A model generated the notes under the pieces. That model was not told the origin of the DNA, did not search any database, and saw only the letters and a list, made by a program, of their open reading frames with translations. Below, one piece after another: positions 17,278 to 26,297 of a stretch of 64,000 bases of DNA (positions are counted from its first letter, which is position 1; each line of letters begins with the position of its first letter). Source of the DNA: JBHGXV01 sp041920505 (lineage in GTDB: Bacteria > Bacillota > Bacilli > Brevibacillales > Brevibacillaceae). The stretch lies in the NCBI GenBank assembly GCA_041920505.1, contig JBHGXV010000021.1, forward strand, positions 1 to 64,000. Direction: 5' to 3'. The translations under genes and the position numbers were made by a program.

Positions 17278-17599
17278 AAGAAGACAAACTATACTTGTCT
17301 CATTTTTAGAGTCGATAAACAAAATCGAATCGTATACGGTTTCAGGCTGGGAAGCGTTCAAAGATAACACGATGATTCAAGATGCGGTCATTCGGAACTT
17401 TGAAATTATCGGGGAAGCAACCAAAAAGCTCTCTTCCAAGCTTAGGGACTCACATCCTTCCGTTCCATGGCGAAGGATTGCTGGTTTTCGTGACATGCTT
17501 ATTCATGATTATATGGGCGTTGATCCAGAGGAAGTGTGGAATGTGGTTCAGGGATATTTGCCTGAGTTAAAACGCAAGGTACAGGAATTGCTAAATTAG
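17274..17599 (+). pseudogene. hepT: HepT-type ribonuclease toxin, frameshifted
   Basis: Starting at ATG 17274 the frame gives MKEDKLYLSHF and meets TAG at once. A different frame then encodes the rest of HepT: LESINKIESYTVSGWEAF, FEIIGEATKKLS, and the RNase motif FRDMLIHDYMG (R-x4-H-x-Y) up to 17599. Adding one T to the T5 run near 17308 restores a normal protein of about 109 residues. With MntA intact, loss of the toxin would be harmless, but the homopolymer context also fits a sequencing error. Confidence 0.85.
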
Positions 17600-17849
17600 T
17601 ATCTGGCGGGACATCTTTTGTCTTCGTATGTATCATTCTTGCATTGTTATACAGCTTGTGGTTTTGGTTGCTCGCGCCTGTCAGCGCATAGGGCAACGTT
17701 TGATCATCCGCTTTGGTCGCTTTGCGTCGATTTTGGCATGTACGGGTAAATCCTCACGGGAAAGATCCAGGAGGAGTTATAGCGCCACCCTCTTTTGTAG
17801 TAAAAATGGATAATGTGGTAGTTTTTTCTGGCCATCTCTATCTAAAAAC
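17600..17849. other. intergenic stretch without recognised gene
   Basis: Short open frames are present but none has a ribosome binding site or recognisable motif. One ends in APPSFVVKMDNVVVFSGHLY and reads into the terminator, much like the pseudo-frames over the R-type repeats. It is probably a decayed or non-coding spacer. Confidence 0.5.
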
Positions 17850-17873
17850 GCACCCCTTGTGGGTGCCTTTTTT
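17850..17873 (+). terminator. rho-independent terminator
   Basis: A GCACCC / GGGTGC stem with a CTTGT loop is followed by C and six T. It separates the toxin-antitoxin region from the electron-transfer operon. Confidence 0.85.
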
Positions 17874-17997
17874 ATGGATTCATGCGAGAGCGGAAGACAG
17901 CGGGGCAAAATCAAAACCATTCTTTTCAATATTTTTTCATGAACCATCATTACGATGAAAAGAGATCACATAATTAGGAAACGGTGGTGTCAAGATC

Positions 17998-18693
17998 GTG
18001 CAAAAATCCAAATGGCTGAAGTGGAAAATTGGCGGAGGAGCCATCTTGTTGTTGGCTGTTGTGTTTCAGGCGGCAAAGGAAAGTCCAGCTTTTGAAGAAG
18101 CGGTGCTTGCTGCTCAGGACGGCCAGGATGAATCAGATGCTGGTGTGACGGAACAGGCCCAGAATGGGGAAAAACCCACGGATTGGCCTGAGTCTTTTGA
18201 CGAGGGTGCCACAAATCCATACCTGTACGATGACCATGACGAGCCTGATCATGATGAGCACGAAGACGACGATGATCATCATGATCGTGATGAGCACAAC
18301 GACGATGATGACCACCATGATCACGCTGAAGCAGCGCCCCATCCTTTGCACAAGGCAACGGCAAGCGTCGTTTCGTCCCATCCTCAGAAGACCAACCCGA
18401 TGGCAAGCCCGAAACTGGCGGCCAAACAAACGCGCAAGCAGTCTTCTTCTGCTGTTCCCAAGGAAACCAGCAAGCCTGCCGTACAAACTCCGCAACAAAC
18501 TCCGCAGAAATCCCAAAGCCCAGCGTCCAACACTGCGCCGTCAGACACTCCTGTCCTGCCGTCAACGGGGGGGATGGATCAAGACAGCCCCGTTCAGGCA
18601 GTGCCAGACACACAGCCGACAGACAATCTCATTGCGCAAGAACCGCAAACAAGCTTCACGAAAAAGTCGCACACGAAAAGTCGTCGGTCATAG
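17998..18693 (+). CDS. secreted or anchored His/Asp-rich protein
   Basis: This 231-residue protein has a GTG start, a positively charged N-terminus and one hydrophobic segment (IGGGAILLLAVVFQAA). Residues about 78-106 consist almost only of D, H and E (DDHDEPDHDEHEDDDDHHDR). The C-terminal half is rich in K, P, Q, S and T and probably disordered. The acidic/His tract should bind divalent or ferric metal outside the cell. It is the first gene of an operon with apbE, a ferric-reductase-like protein and a two-component system, so a metal-sensing or metal-handling role is plausible. No known family is recognised. Confidence 0.7.
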   Translation: MQKSKWLKWKIGGGAILLLAVVFQAAKESPAFEEAVLAAQDGQDESDAGVTEQAQNGEKPTDWPESFDEGATNPYLYDDHDEPDHDEHEDDDDHHDRDEHNDDDDHHDHAEAAPHPLHKATASVVSSHPQKTNPMASPKLAAKQTRKQSSSAVPKETSKPAVQTPQQTPQKSQSPASNTAPSDTPVLPSTGGMDQDSPVQAVPDTQPTDNLIAQEPQTSFTKKSHTKSRRS

Positions 18694-18732
18694 TCAGGCA
18701 TAAGCGAAACGGCGGTTAGGGGGGATTTGTTG

Positions 18733-19737
18733 ATGAAGCAACAGGCGAAATTACAAGCTTTCCAATGCTACGCGATGAACACGAAAATCGAAGCCATCCT
18801 GGAGTGTCAAGCGAATACCCGTCAGCGACTGGAGGGAATCGTGCGGGAGTGGTTTCGAGCCGTGGAAGAGCGCTTTAGCCGGTTTCGGCCGGACAGTGAA
18901 CTTTCTTTCCTGAACACCCAAGGCGGCAAGCTTGTTCTGGTGTCGCCGCACATGTTGGAAGTGCTTGCGCTCGCGGAAACCTACCGCAAAGAAACCGGCG
19001 GCCTCTTTACGCCGTTTATCCACGATGCCCTCCTGGCCGCCGGGTATGACTGTTCGTTTGAGCAGATAAACAGGGAGCATGTAGCGGGCTCTCCGTGTCG
19101 CCCCCCAGCCGAGCCTTCCCTGTCCTTGTATCCCGGGATGAAAGCCGTTCGGCTGGGAGCAGACACCCGAATCGACCTGGGCGGCATTGTCAAGGGCTGG
19201 TCCGCGCAGAGACTGTCCGAAAAGCTGTACAAACGTCACAACGTGATGCGTGGGTTGCTCAACGCGGGCGGGGATGTGCAGGTGTGGGGAGGCAGTGACA
19301 GCACCGAACCATGGCATATCGGGATCCTCAGTCCCTGGAACGAGGCTGAAGAGATTGCGATCGTTTCGGTGAGGGACGGAGCGGTGGCGACTTCCAGTGT
19401 GACGGGGAGACGCTGGCACCATGAACGTCGCGGCGACATGCACCACATTATCGATCCCCGTACCATGCAACCCAGTACAAGTGATGTCGCCCAATGCAGT
19501 ATCGTAGGGGAGAGTTTGATCGAAGCGGAAATTTGGGCAAAGGTGGTCTGCATCGCGGGGAGGGAGCGCGGGGTTTCGCTTTTACAGACGTATGCCCCGC
19601 GCGTTGAGGCGTTGATCGTCTCGCTTATGGGGGACGTTCATTTTGTCGGTGATCAGGGTAGCCTGGAGTCGAGATGGGAAATAGCCAAGGTGGATGATGT
19701 CAGCGAAATCAAAACGAAAGGGTGGTCCATGTGGTGA
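18733..19737 (+). CDS. apbE: ApbE-type FAD:protein FMN transferase
   Basis: This protein of 334 residues shows the ApbE features RFRPDSELSFLN near the N-terminus, RIDLGGIVKGWSAQRL in the middle, NAGGDVQVWG, and DGAVATSSVTGRRW with HHIIDPRTMQ. ApbE moves FMN from FAD onto a Thr or Ser of a partner protein, usually an extracytoplasmic FMN-binding domain. No signal peptide is evident. ATG 18733 has GGGGGGAT upstream and is preferred over an in-frame TTG at 18727. No FMN-binding-domain protein is encoded nearby, so the acceptor lies elsewhere or is atypical. Confidence 0.9.
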   Translation: MKQQAKLQAFQCYAMNTKIEAILECQANTRQRLEGIVREWFRAVEERFSRFRPDSELSFLNTQGGKLVLVSPHMLEVLALAETYRKETGGLFTPFIHDALLAAGYDCSFEQINREHVAGSPCRPPAEPSLSLYPGMKAVRLGADTRIDLGGIVKGWSAQRLSEKLYKRHNVMRGLLNAGGDVQVWGGSDSTEPWHIGILSPWNEAEEIAIVSVRDGAVATSSVTGRRWHHERRGDMHHIIDPRTMQPSTSDVAQCSIVGESLIEAEIWAKVVCIAGRERGVSLLQTYAPRVEALIVSLMGDVHFVGDQGSLESRWEIAKVDDVSEIKTKGWSMW

Positions 19738-20300
19738 CAGAATTCCTGTTACACCTGCCGATGTGGGAGATGATCCGTGTCCTGGGCATCCTCTCGTATC
19801 TCCTGCTTTTTGGGGGAGTGAGCCTGGGCATTTGTTACAGCATGCCGGGATGGCCGGGAAAAACGAAGAGCAAGCTTTATAAGGCACACTCATTTGCAAC
19901 CATTTCCGGGATGTTTGTTGGAATCTTCCATGCTATGCTGTTAATAGTTGATACGTACATGCCGTTTACGTGGCCGGAATTGCTGGTTCCCTTCTCGGCG
20001 GCAAAAGATCCGTTCTGGAACGGCCTTGGTTCGATTGCCGTCTATGGAATGATCCTGATCATTCTTTCCACCGATCTGAAACAAAAACTCAAGAAGCATG
20101 TATGGAGGGCCGTTCATCTTGGTTCGTATCCAACGTTTCTTGCGGCTTTGGCTCACGGGATCGGGGTCGGCAGTGACACCCAAAACGGCTGGGTGTTTCT
20201 GATGTACGTGACTACTTTTGTCATCGTCTGCGTTTTGCTGATGATCCGCGCATGGATGGGAGGGAAAGAACGCCTTGCACATCCTGATAGTCGAGGATGA
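19731..20300 (+). CDS. ferric-reductase-like transmembrane protein (cytochrome b type)
   Basis: This protein of about 189 residues has five or so membrane helices and paired histidines in two of them (KAHSFATISGMFVGIFHAML and HVWRAVHLGSYPTFLAALAH), the bis-His heme pattern of ferric-reductase-like transmembrane domains. The start overlaps apbE by 7 nt; GTG 19731 after GAAAGGG is my choice, with GTG 19722 or 19734 possible. It would move electrons across the membrane, perhaps to a flavinylated partner made by ApbE. The C-terminus overlaps the response regulator gene. Confidence 0.75.
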   Translation: MVTEFLLHLPMWEMIRVLGILSYLLLFGGVSLGICYSMPGWPGKTKSKLYKAHSFATISGMFVGIFHAMLLIVDTYMPFTWPELLVPFSAAKDPFWNGLGSIAVYGMILIILSTDLKQKLKKHVWRAVHLGSYPTFLAALAHGIGVGSDTQNGWVFLMYVTTFVIVCVLLMIRAWMGGKERLAHPDSRG

Positions 20301-20970
20301 TCCCAAATTGGGGCCGTTGCTCCAATACAAATTGGAACAAGAATACCATACGGTGGAATGGGTATCTGATCCCGAACTCGTGTTTGACTATTTGCGGCAA
20401 GCGAAATACGACTTGTACATTTTGGACTGGATGATGCCGAAGAAGAGCGGGATCGCCCTTTGTGAAGAAATACGCGCCCGAAACGACCGAACCCCCATTC
20501 TTATGCTTACAGCTCGGGATGCAATAGCGGACAGGGTGAAGGGGTTGAATTGTGGTGCGGATGATTACCTGGTCAAACCGTTTGCCTTTGAAGAACTGTT
20601 CGCCAGGATTCACGCGTTGGCGAGGAGAAATCCGGCCGACTTTTTTCAGGAGCAAACGTACGAATACGACGGGCTTCTCCTTGATCTGCAAACCCATGAG
20701 GTGTACCGGGACGGCAAATTGCTTGCCTTGACGAAAAGAGAATTTCAGTTGTTGGAGTTTTTCATGCGTCATCCCGAGAAGGTCCTTACCCGCGAGCAAA
20801 TCATCAATCATGTCTGGGGCCTTGATGCGGCGATTACGCCGAACGCGGTCGACGCGACGATTAAACTGTTGCGCAAAAAAGTGGATGATGGCTTCCCGCA
20901 CAAGCTGATTCACTCTGTCAGAGGCGTCGGGTATCGTCTCTTGCGCCAAAAGGAGAATAAGCGTGTTTGA
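20275..20970 (+). CDS. OmpR-family response regulator
   Basis: This 231-residue protein has a receiver domain (acidic pair in IVEDD, phospho-acceptor Asp in YILDWMMP, Lys in DDYLVKPF) and a winged-helix output domain ending NAVDATIKLLRKKVDD and HSVRGVGYRLL. It uses a TTG start within the 3' end of the ferric-reductase-like gene, with GGGAGGGAAAG as ribosome binding site. It is paired with the kinase that overlaps it by 8 nt and probably controls this operon. Confidence 0.92.
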   Translation: MHILIVEDDPKLGPLLQYKLEQEYHTVEWVSDPELVFDYLRQAKYDLYILDWMMPKKSGIALCEEIRARNDRTPILMLTARDAIADRVKGLNCGADDYLVKPFAFEELFARIHALARRNPADFFQEQTYEYDGLLLDLQTHEVYRDGKLLALTKREFQLLEFFMRHPEKVLTREQIINHVWGLDAAITPNAVDATIKLLRKKVDDGFPHKLIHSVRGVGYRLLRQKENKRV

Positions 20971-22270
20971 GCAGACGAGAAGAAAACTGACACTCATGTA
21001 CAGCGGTATGCTGGCGCTGATTTTGGCGACGGTATTTGTCGGGTTTTATCTGCTGCTTTCTGCCATCATCGATCAAAACGTTCGGGAAAGATTGGAAATC
21101 GCTGCCGAAAAGGCAGTCCATGAGTGGAATGAACATCAACACTGGCTCCCCATGAATCCAGGTGAAGACCGGAGAAAATTTGAGTTTGTTTTTTTGCAGC
21201 CCAACCAGTTTGCGATTTTCGTGCCGGAGGATCACGAAGAGATCGTGAGCGCCTCCCTTTTGCCCAGAGGCTCAATGGAAGCGATTCAAAACGAAGTCCT
21301 CAACCATTCTCCTGAAATGGACGACGACCAGGTTACGCATATCTCGATCGCTACGGACGAAGGAGTCAGGGTGTATGCGGTCTACCAGGAAGAGAGCGAC
21401 GATGTCAGGGCCTTTCTCGGAGAGGAAATTACCGAATGGGTTCAGTTGCTTCATCAGATGAAATGGGTACTGCTGGCGGTGGGCGCGATCCTGTTTTTTC
21501 TGTCAACGCTGATCGGCTACTGGTTTTCCGGACGAGCCATGGTTCCCATCAACCTGTCTTTTCAGCGGCAACGGGAGTTTACGTCGGACGCTTCCCATGA
21601 ATTGCGCACTCCCTTAAGCGTCATCCTCTCCTCCGCGGAAATCTTGCAAGAGAAAAAAGACAGCCTGCCCGCTTTTCACCAGATGGTGTTACACAACATG
21701 CTGGACGAAATTCATCGGATGATTCGTCTGGTTGAACACTTGCTAACGCTATCCAGAAGCGATGTGGAAGAAAATCCAAAGCAATTTTTCCAGACCTTTG
21801 ACATGCGGGCAGTCGTCAGGGAAGTTCTGGAACGAATCCAAATGGTTGCTTCCGCAAAAGGGGTATCCGTCGTCAATCTGAACGAGCAAGAGTCCGACCC
21901 CATTCCCTGTTACGGTGATATCGATTTGATCTGTCAACTGCTGTACATCTTGCTGGATAATGGCGTGAAATACAGCGAGACAGGAGGAACGGTTGAAATC
22001 GAGGTGAGGAAAACAGGCAACAACCGCGTGACGTGTACGGTGCATGATTACGGATGCGGCATTCCGGAAGAAGATTTGCCGTATATCTTCGAACGTTTTT
22101 ATCGGGCAGACAAGGCCAGGTCCCGGCTGATAGAGGGAACGGGGCTGGGCCTATCCATCGCCGCACAAATCGTGAAAATACACAAAGGGCACATTTCGGC
22201 AACCAGCTCGAAAGAACAGGGCACGGTGTTTACCTTTGTATTGCCGATCGTTCAGCCGAGGGGAGAATGA
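20963..22270 (+). CDS. sensor histidine kinase
   Basis: This 435-residue protein has two membrane helices (near residues 15-35 and 170-190) enclosing an extracytoplasmic sensor of about 130 residues. The phospho-acceptor His lies in TSDASHELRTPLSVILSSAE, followed by an HATPase domain with N box (LLDNGVKYSE), G1 (DYGCGIPEED) and G2 (GTGLGLSIAAQI). No full HAMP domain is seen. The start is GTG. Its outer domain may sense metal or redox state, given its operon partners. Confidence 0.92.
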   Translation: MFEQTRRKLTLMYSGMLALILATVFVGFYLLLSAIIDQNVRERLEIAAEKAVHEWNEHQHWLPMNPGEDRRKFEFVFLQPNQFAIFVPEDHEEIVSASLLPRGSMEAIQNEVLNHSPEMDDDQVTHISIATDEGVRVYAVYQEESDDVRAFLGEEITEWVQLLHQMKWVLLAVGAILFFLSTLIGYWFSGRAMVPINLSFQRQREFTSDASHELRTPLSVILSSAEILQEKKDSLPAFHQMVLHNMLDEIHRMIRLVEHLLTLSRSDVEENPKQFFQTFDMRAVVREVLERIQMVASAKGVSVVNLNEQESDPIPCYGDIDLICQLLYILLDNGVKYSETGGTVEIEVRKTGNNRVTCTVHDYGCGIPEEDLPYIFERFYRADKARSRLIEGTGLGLSIAAQIVKIHKGHISATSSKEQGTVFTFVLPIVQPRGE

Positions 22271-22303
22271 TTGTTTTCTCTTAAAAAAGGGGCAGGCACG
22301 TTA

Positions 22304-22327
22304 AACGCGGCCATGCGGCGTTTTTTT
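22304..22327 (+). terminator. terminator after the two-component operon
   Basis: AACGC and GCGTT pair around a 9-nt loop and are followed by a T-run. The stem is short but the T-run is strong. Confidence 0.6.
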
Positions 22328-22455
22328 GTAGATAGCTGTAACCTTGGCATGCTGTCCAAGTGAGGCTCCTGGATCAATAATTTGGAAGGATATCGTCTTT
22401 TATTATAGAAACATACAGAAGATAAGCGCATCAAAGGGACGAGGGAGCGATTGGC

Positions 22456-25400
22456 TTGAGCCTGCAAAAATCCCGATTAGATCTTCTGAACTATTGGCAC
22501 AAAATCGAATTTTTTCTCCCGTTTGAACTGGATAAAGACAATATAGGCATTCCGGTCTTTTGTAATGATGATCTTCCTTGGGTGCGTGGAGGTGTGAAGT
22601 TGGATGACGAGGAAGAGATTCAATATTACCGTGTGTATCTAGGACTCTTTTTTGTCTCGGAAGCCAAGGAGGCAATTACCCGGTATTTCGGTGGAAAGGC
22701 AGATCTGGATCCCAATGCGGAAACGGCCAAAACGTGCATTTGCGAATTGAAATGTCGGGCGAACGGGGAGTACGTCGAGGATTCGCTCAAGTTTTCCACC
22801 TTCCCCTGGGCGGTGGGAAAGCTGCTGGCGAATCAGTTACACGATCCAAAGTGGATGGATGATTTTTACGGGTATGCGAGATACGCCAAAATCAGCATAG
22901 AACAACTCATCAACCATGATGCGACATTTGAGCGGTTGCACGAGGCCGTACAGATTCTCCTTGAGGCAATGGGGTGGTATCCACAAACCATGAGCATGAG
23001 GGAGGCGGACAACCAGAAACTTCCTCCTGTGCTCGTCACGGTAAAAACCAAAAAGAAACCAAAAGATGCCGTAAAGACGAAAATCGATCAAGCCCCCTCC
23101 TGCGACGAAGCGAAAACGGACCAGCAGCGGGACGTTTATTGGGGGCAGGAAGATGATGACGAGATCGACTTGGAAAAACCTGAAATCGAAATCTTGAACA
23201 GTTTCTATGTGAGGGATTTGGAACAGGTAATCGACGCCGTCATCAAGGATGACATCGGCGAAGGTTTGAGGCGATATCTGGATGGCGATCCCGGCGATGA
23301 GCGAATAAATCTGAGTGACCTGGACGAGCTGAAGAAGATCTTACGCCCGGATGGATTCGTATCAGGGAAGTGGCCATTCGATGTCAGCAAGCCGTTAAAC
23401 TTGATGCAGCAAACGGCAGTCCACCTGATTTTGGAGGAACTGGAAGAGGAGAGTGGCATCTTTTCCATCAACGGGCCGCCGGGAACCGGCAAAACGACGT
23501 TGCTTCGGGACGTGATCGCGGCAATAGTGACCAGGCGAGCAGAACGGATGATTTCCTACCGCCATCCGCAGGACGCGTTCGGACCCCCGTCCACGTTTAA
23601 GGCAGAAGATTCCTCTTCCTTCAAATACTATATTTATCCGCCGAAGGCAAATATCATCCAAGACAGTATCGTTATCGCCTCATCCAACAACGGTGCTGTC
23701 GAAAACGTGACGAAGGAACTGCCCGATCTGAAGGCGATTGAAGGCTTCGAGGATCACCCTGAAGCGGCGTATTTTCCAGAAACGGCCCGGCTCGTGTCTG
23801 GCTTGAAAGAACGCTGGGGAATGATCTCGGCTGCATTGGGCAAAAGCGAAAACTGCTGGACTTTCGCTCAAATGTTTTGGCTGCAGGAGAAAGATCCGAA
23901 GACGGACGAACTGTTACCGACGATGAGGTATTTCCTTAATGACAAGGCCCCCTCGGTGAAATTATGGTCAAAAGCAAAGCAGGAATTTGTTCGGGCCAAA
24001 CAGAAAGTGGAGCAAATTGTCGCCGATTTAAAAGAGTGGGAAGCGGCGTTTCATGCGCGGGAACAATTCCGCGTGCGCAGGGAAGCTTTGGAACGCGAAC
24101 GAGCGGATTGGGATGAGAAACAGGCGAGTCTCGAACGGCGGATTGCCCGACTGGAACGCGATTTGGAGTTGGTTCAGTCCAACGTCCGCCAACAGAAGGA
24201 TATTCTTGATACGTTGAAGCAACGCATTCCCTGGAGTGTCCGGTTGTTGTTTTGGACGCGGCGGGCCAAAGAGTACCGCCGGAATCTGGAGACGTGCGAG
24301 CGTGCGTGCCTCGAAGCGTACCGCACGTGGGAACAACTCCGCATGGAGTACGAACAAAGCTTGAAAGAGCGGGACGTGGTGCTGGAACAGCAGCGGCGCT
24401 TGGCCGTCGAGTGGGAAGAGGTAAACCGCTGCGTGCAGCATTTGGAGACCGATCTCGCCCGGCTTGCACACATTGAGGAAGAGGTTCTCGATGAGTCATT
24501 TTGGAAGCAAGAGAGGGACAACCTGCAAAAAAGTGCTCCCTGGTTTTCAAAGAGATTGAGCCAGGCGCGGGCGGAACTGTTTCTTTGCGCCCTCCAGGTT
24601 CACCGTGCGTTTATTGCCGAAGCAAAGAAACAGATTCGCAACAACCTGAACGCCCTCATGTGGTACTTGACGGGTCAAATTCCGTTCATCCGTATCCAAC
24701 CGCATCTGCAGGATGTATGGAATACTTTTTTTCTGGTGGTACCCGTAGTTTCGACGACCTTTGCGTCTGTTAGCAGACTGTTCCGCGGATTGGGAAAGGA
24801 ATCGATTGGCTGGCTCATAGTGGATGAAGCGGGACAGGCCGTGCCGCAGGCTGCGGTTGGTGCGCTTTGGCGGGCGAAACGAGCCATCGTGGTGGGAGAC
24901 CCTCTGCAAATTGAGCCAGTCGTGACAATTCCCGACTGCATGGTAGAACATTTCCGAATCTACTACGGGATTTCTCCGGAGATTACGGACAAGACGTGTT
25001 CCGTTCAGACGTTGGCGGATCGAGCCAACCGCTACGGGACGTGGTTGGGAGGTGAAAATGCGAAATGGGTGGGGGCTCCCTTGTTTGTTCATCGGCGCTG
25101 TCTCAATCCCATGTTTGAGATCGCCAACCGGGTGTCGTACAACCAGCTCATGGTATACGCCACCAGTCCGCCCAGACGAGATCATTTTCCGCTGGGCACG
25201 AGCCGCTGGATCGATGTGAGAGGAGAAGTGGACGGAAAGCATTGGGTACCGGAACAAGGGCAGGTGGTGAAACAACTGGTTCGGGAGGCAATATTGGCTT
25301 CTTTGGCGGAAAACGAGTTGCCTGATTTATATGTCATCTCTCCATTTACCGAGGTGAGTTACAACAACAAAAAGGAACTGGAGTCTCTGTACGACGAATT

Positions 25401-25698
25401 CAGAGGATACGTGCGAAAAAAAGACTTCTACCGGTGGATCCGGACACACGTAGGAACGGTGCACACATTTCAGGGCAAAGAAGCTCAAACGGTCATCTTC
25501 TGCTTAGGATTGGATGAAACGACGAAAGGAGCGGCTACGTGGGCATCTCGCTCTCCCAACATTTTGAACGTAGCTGTGACTCGGGCCAAGTATCGGTTGA
25601 TCATTGTCGGCAGCAAGGCGGTTTGGGGAACCTTGCCGTACTTTGATACGGCTCTTGCGGTTTTGAACGAGCATGAAACGAAATCGTCAGGAAAGTGA
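22456..25698 (+). CDS. large SF1 (UPF1/DNA2-like) helicase with coiled-coil insert
   Basis: This 1080-residue protein has an unassigned N-terminal region of about 330 residues, then Walker A GPPGTGKTT starting at residue 340. A predicted coiled coil rich in R, E and Q spans about residues 510-700. Motif II VDEAGQAVPQ contains D790, then GDPLQIEPV, GTVHTFQGKEAQ near 999-1010, and NVAVTRAKYRLIIVG. These are SF1B helicase motifs. A TTG start follows GAGGGAG by 8 nt. It is monocistronic. Related stand-alone helicases occur in defence islands, but nothing next to it proves such a role; DNA or RNA unwinding is all the sequence supports. Confidence 0.8.
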   Translation: MSLQKSRLDLLNYWHKIEFFLPFELDKDNIGIPVFCNDDLPWVRGGVKLDDEEEIQYYRVYLGLFFVSEAKEAITRYFGGKADLDPNAETAKTCICELKCRANGEYVEDSLKFSTFPWAVGKLLANQLHDPKWMDDFYGYARYAKISIEQLINHDATFERLHEAVQILLEAMGWYPQTMSMREADNQKLPPVLVTVKTKKKPKDAVKTKIDQAPSCDEAKTDQQRDVYWGQEDDDEIDLEKPEIEILNSFYVRDLEQVIDAVIKDDIGEGLRRYLDGDPGDERINLSDLDELKKILRPDGFVSGKWPFDVSKPLNLMQQTAVHLILEELEEESGIFSINGPPGTGKTTLLRDVIAAIVTRRAERMISYRHPQDAFGPPSTFKAEDSSSFKYYIYPPKANIIQDSIVIASSNNGAVENVTKELPDLKAIEGFEDHPEAAYFPETARLVSGLKERWGMISAALGKSENCWTFAQMFWLQEKDPKTDELLPTMRYFLNDKAPSVKLWSKAKQEFVRAKQKVEQIVADLKEWEAAFHAREQFRVRREALERERADWDEKQASLERRIARLERDLELVQSNVRQQKDILDTLKQRIPWSVRLLFWTRRAKEYRRNLETCERACLEAYRTWEQLRMEYEQSLKERDVVLEQQRRLAVEWEEVNRCVQHLETDLARLAHIEEEVLDESFWKQERDNLQKSAPWFSKRLSQARAELFLCALQVHRAFIAEAKKQIRNNLNALMWYLTGQIPFIRIQPHLQDVWNTFFLVVPVVSTTFASVSRLFRGLGKESIGWLIVDEAGQAVPQAAVGALWRAKRAIVVGDPLQIEPVVTIPDCMVEHFRIYYGISPEITDKTCSVQTLADRANRYGTWLGGENAKWVGAPLFVHRRCLNPMFEIANRVSYNQLMVYATSPPRRDHFPLGTSRWIDVRGEVDGKHWVPEQGQVVKQLVREAILASLAENELPDLYVISPFTEVSYNNKKELESLYDEFRGYVRKKDFYRWIRTHVGTVHTFQGKEAQTVIFCLGLDETTKGAATWASRSPNILNVAVTRAKYRLIIVGSKAVWGTLPYFDTALAVLNEHETKSSGK

Positions 25699-25794
25699 CG
25701 AACGGGATTGGAAAGTGAAAACACCCAAGGAAAGCCGCTCAGCTTACTGCCGAAAAGGAAGATGACCCCCAAAAAATACGAGGAGGATGTTTGC

Positions 25795-26126
25795 GTGAGG
25801 TACGTGATGGTTGTCCTGCTGGAGTTTTATCCGTCATGGCTGGCGTTGCCGAGGGAGGAGCGCAGGAAGTACACTGAGAGCTTTTACCAGGTTTGCCAAT
25901 AGTACGCGGAGCATGTGAAGGTACGGTTTTTTGACGCGGAGGCGTTGCCGGGGAAAGATTATACCGACTTCGTGATCTGCGAGACGGCGGACGTGACGCA
26001 GTATCATTACATGTGGGAAGAGATTCGCGATTCTGTCGTCTACACAAACGCTACATGAAAATCAAGGATGTCATCATGGGCATGGAGAATGCCTACCAGG
26101 CGTTTGAGGCCGCGATGAACCAATAG
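25795..26126 (+). pseudogene. darcynin-family gene, nonsense codon plus frameshift
   Basis: From GTG 25795 (AGGAGG at 25780) the frame reads RYVMVVLLEFYPSWLALPRE then EERRKYTESFYQVCQ and stops at TAG 25900-25902. It continues in frame with AEHVKVRFFDAEALPG and MWEEIRDSVVYTNA, then shifts by one base and ends MKIKDVIMGMENAYQAFEAA. This matches small darcynin proteins of about 105-120 residues, whose function is unknown. Two independent lesions make true inactivation likely. Confidence 0.7.
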
Positions 26127-26141
26127 GCATCCGCTGACTGG

Positions 26142-26168
26142 GTCACCTGAAAAGGTGGCTCTTTATTT
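26142..26168 (+). terminator. hairpin-T terminator
   Basis: GTCACCT pairs with AGGTGGC around GAAA, followed by TCTTTATTTT. The stem resembles the hairpins that follow repeats R1 and R3, although no repeat precedes it here. Confidence 0.6.
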
Positions 26169-26245
26169 TGGGGTGATAGTCGGTGAAGTGGCAAAGGGCC
26201 GGGTATTCGGTTGCTTCGATGGCGGGCAAGGGCGGGCGATAAATC

Positions 26246-26275
26246 AAAGGGGCACCGTACTGGTGTCCCTTTTGC
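26246..26275. terminator. bidirectional terminator
   Basis: AAAGGGGCACC and GGTGTCCCTTT form an 11-bp stem with one G-U pair around GTACT. A-rich and T-rich flanks allow it to work for the minus-strand sugar mutase as well as for plus-strand transcripts. Confidence 0.75.
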
Positions 26276-26297
26276 GTGCTGTCGATCCATACAAAAG

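Noticed and set aside
17274..17320. Programmed frameshift in hepT
   Set aside because: The T5-AG context lacks a slippery heptamer, downstream pseudoknot or internal Shine-Dalgarno, and HepT proteins are not known to need recoding.
17628..17958. Two overlapping short frames between hepT and the His/Asp-rich gene
   Set aside because: They have no ribosome binding site or motif, and one reads through the terminator hairpin.
18562..18582. LPSTG motif in the His/Asp-rich protein, suggesting a sortase substrate
   Set aside because: It is about 45 residues from the C-terminus and is not followed by a hydrophobic helix and positive tail, so it is not a cell-wall sorting signal.
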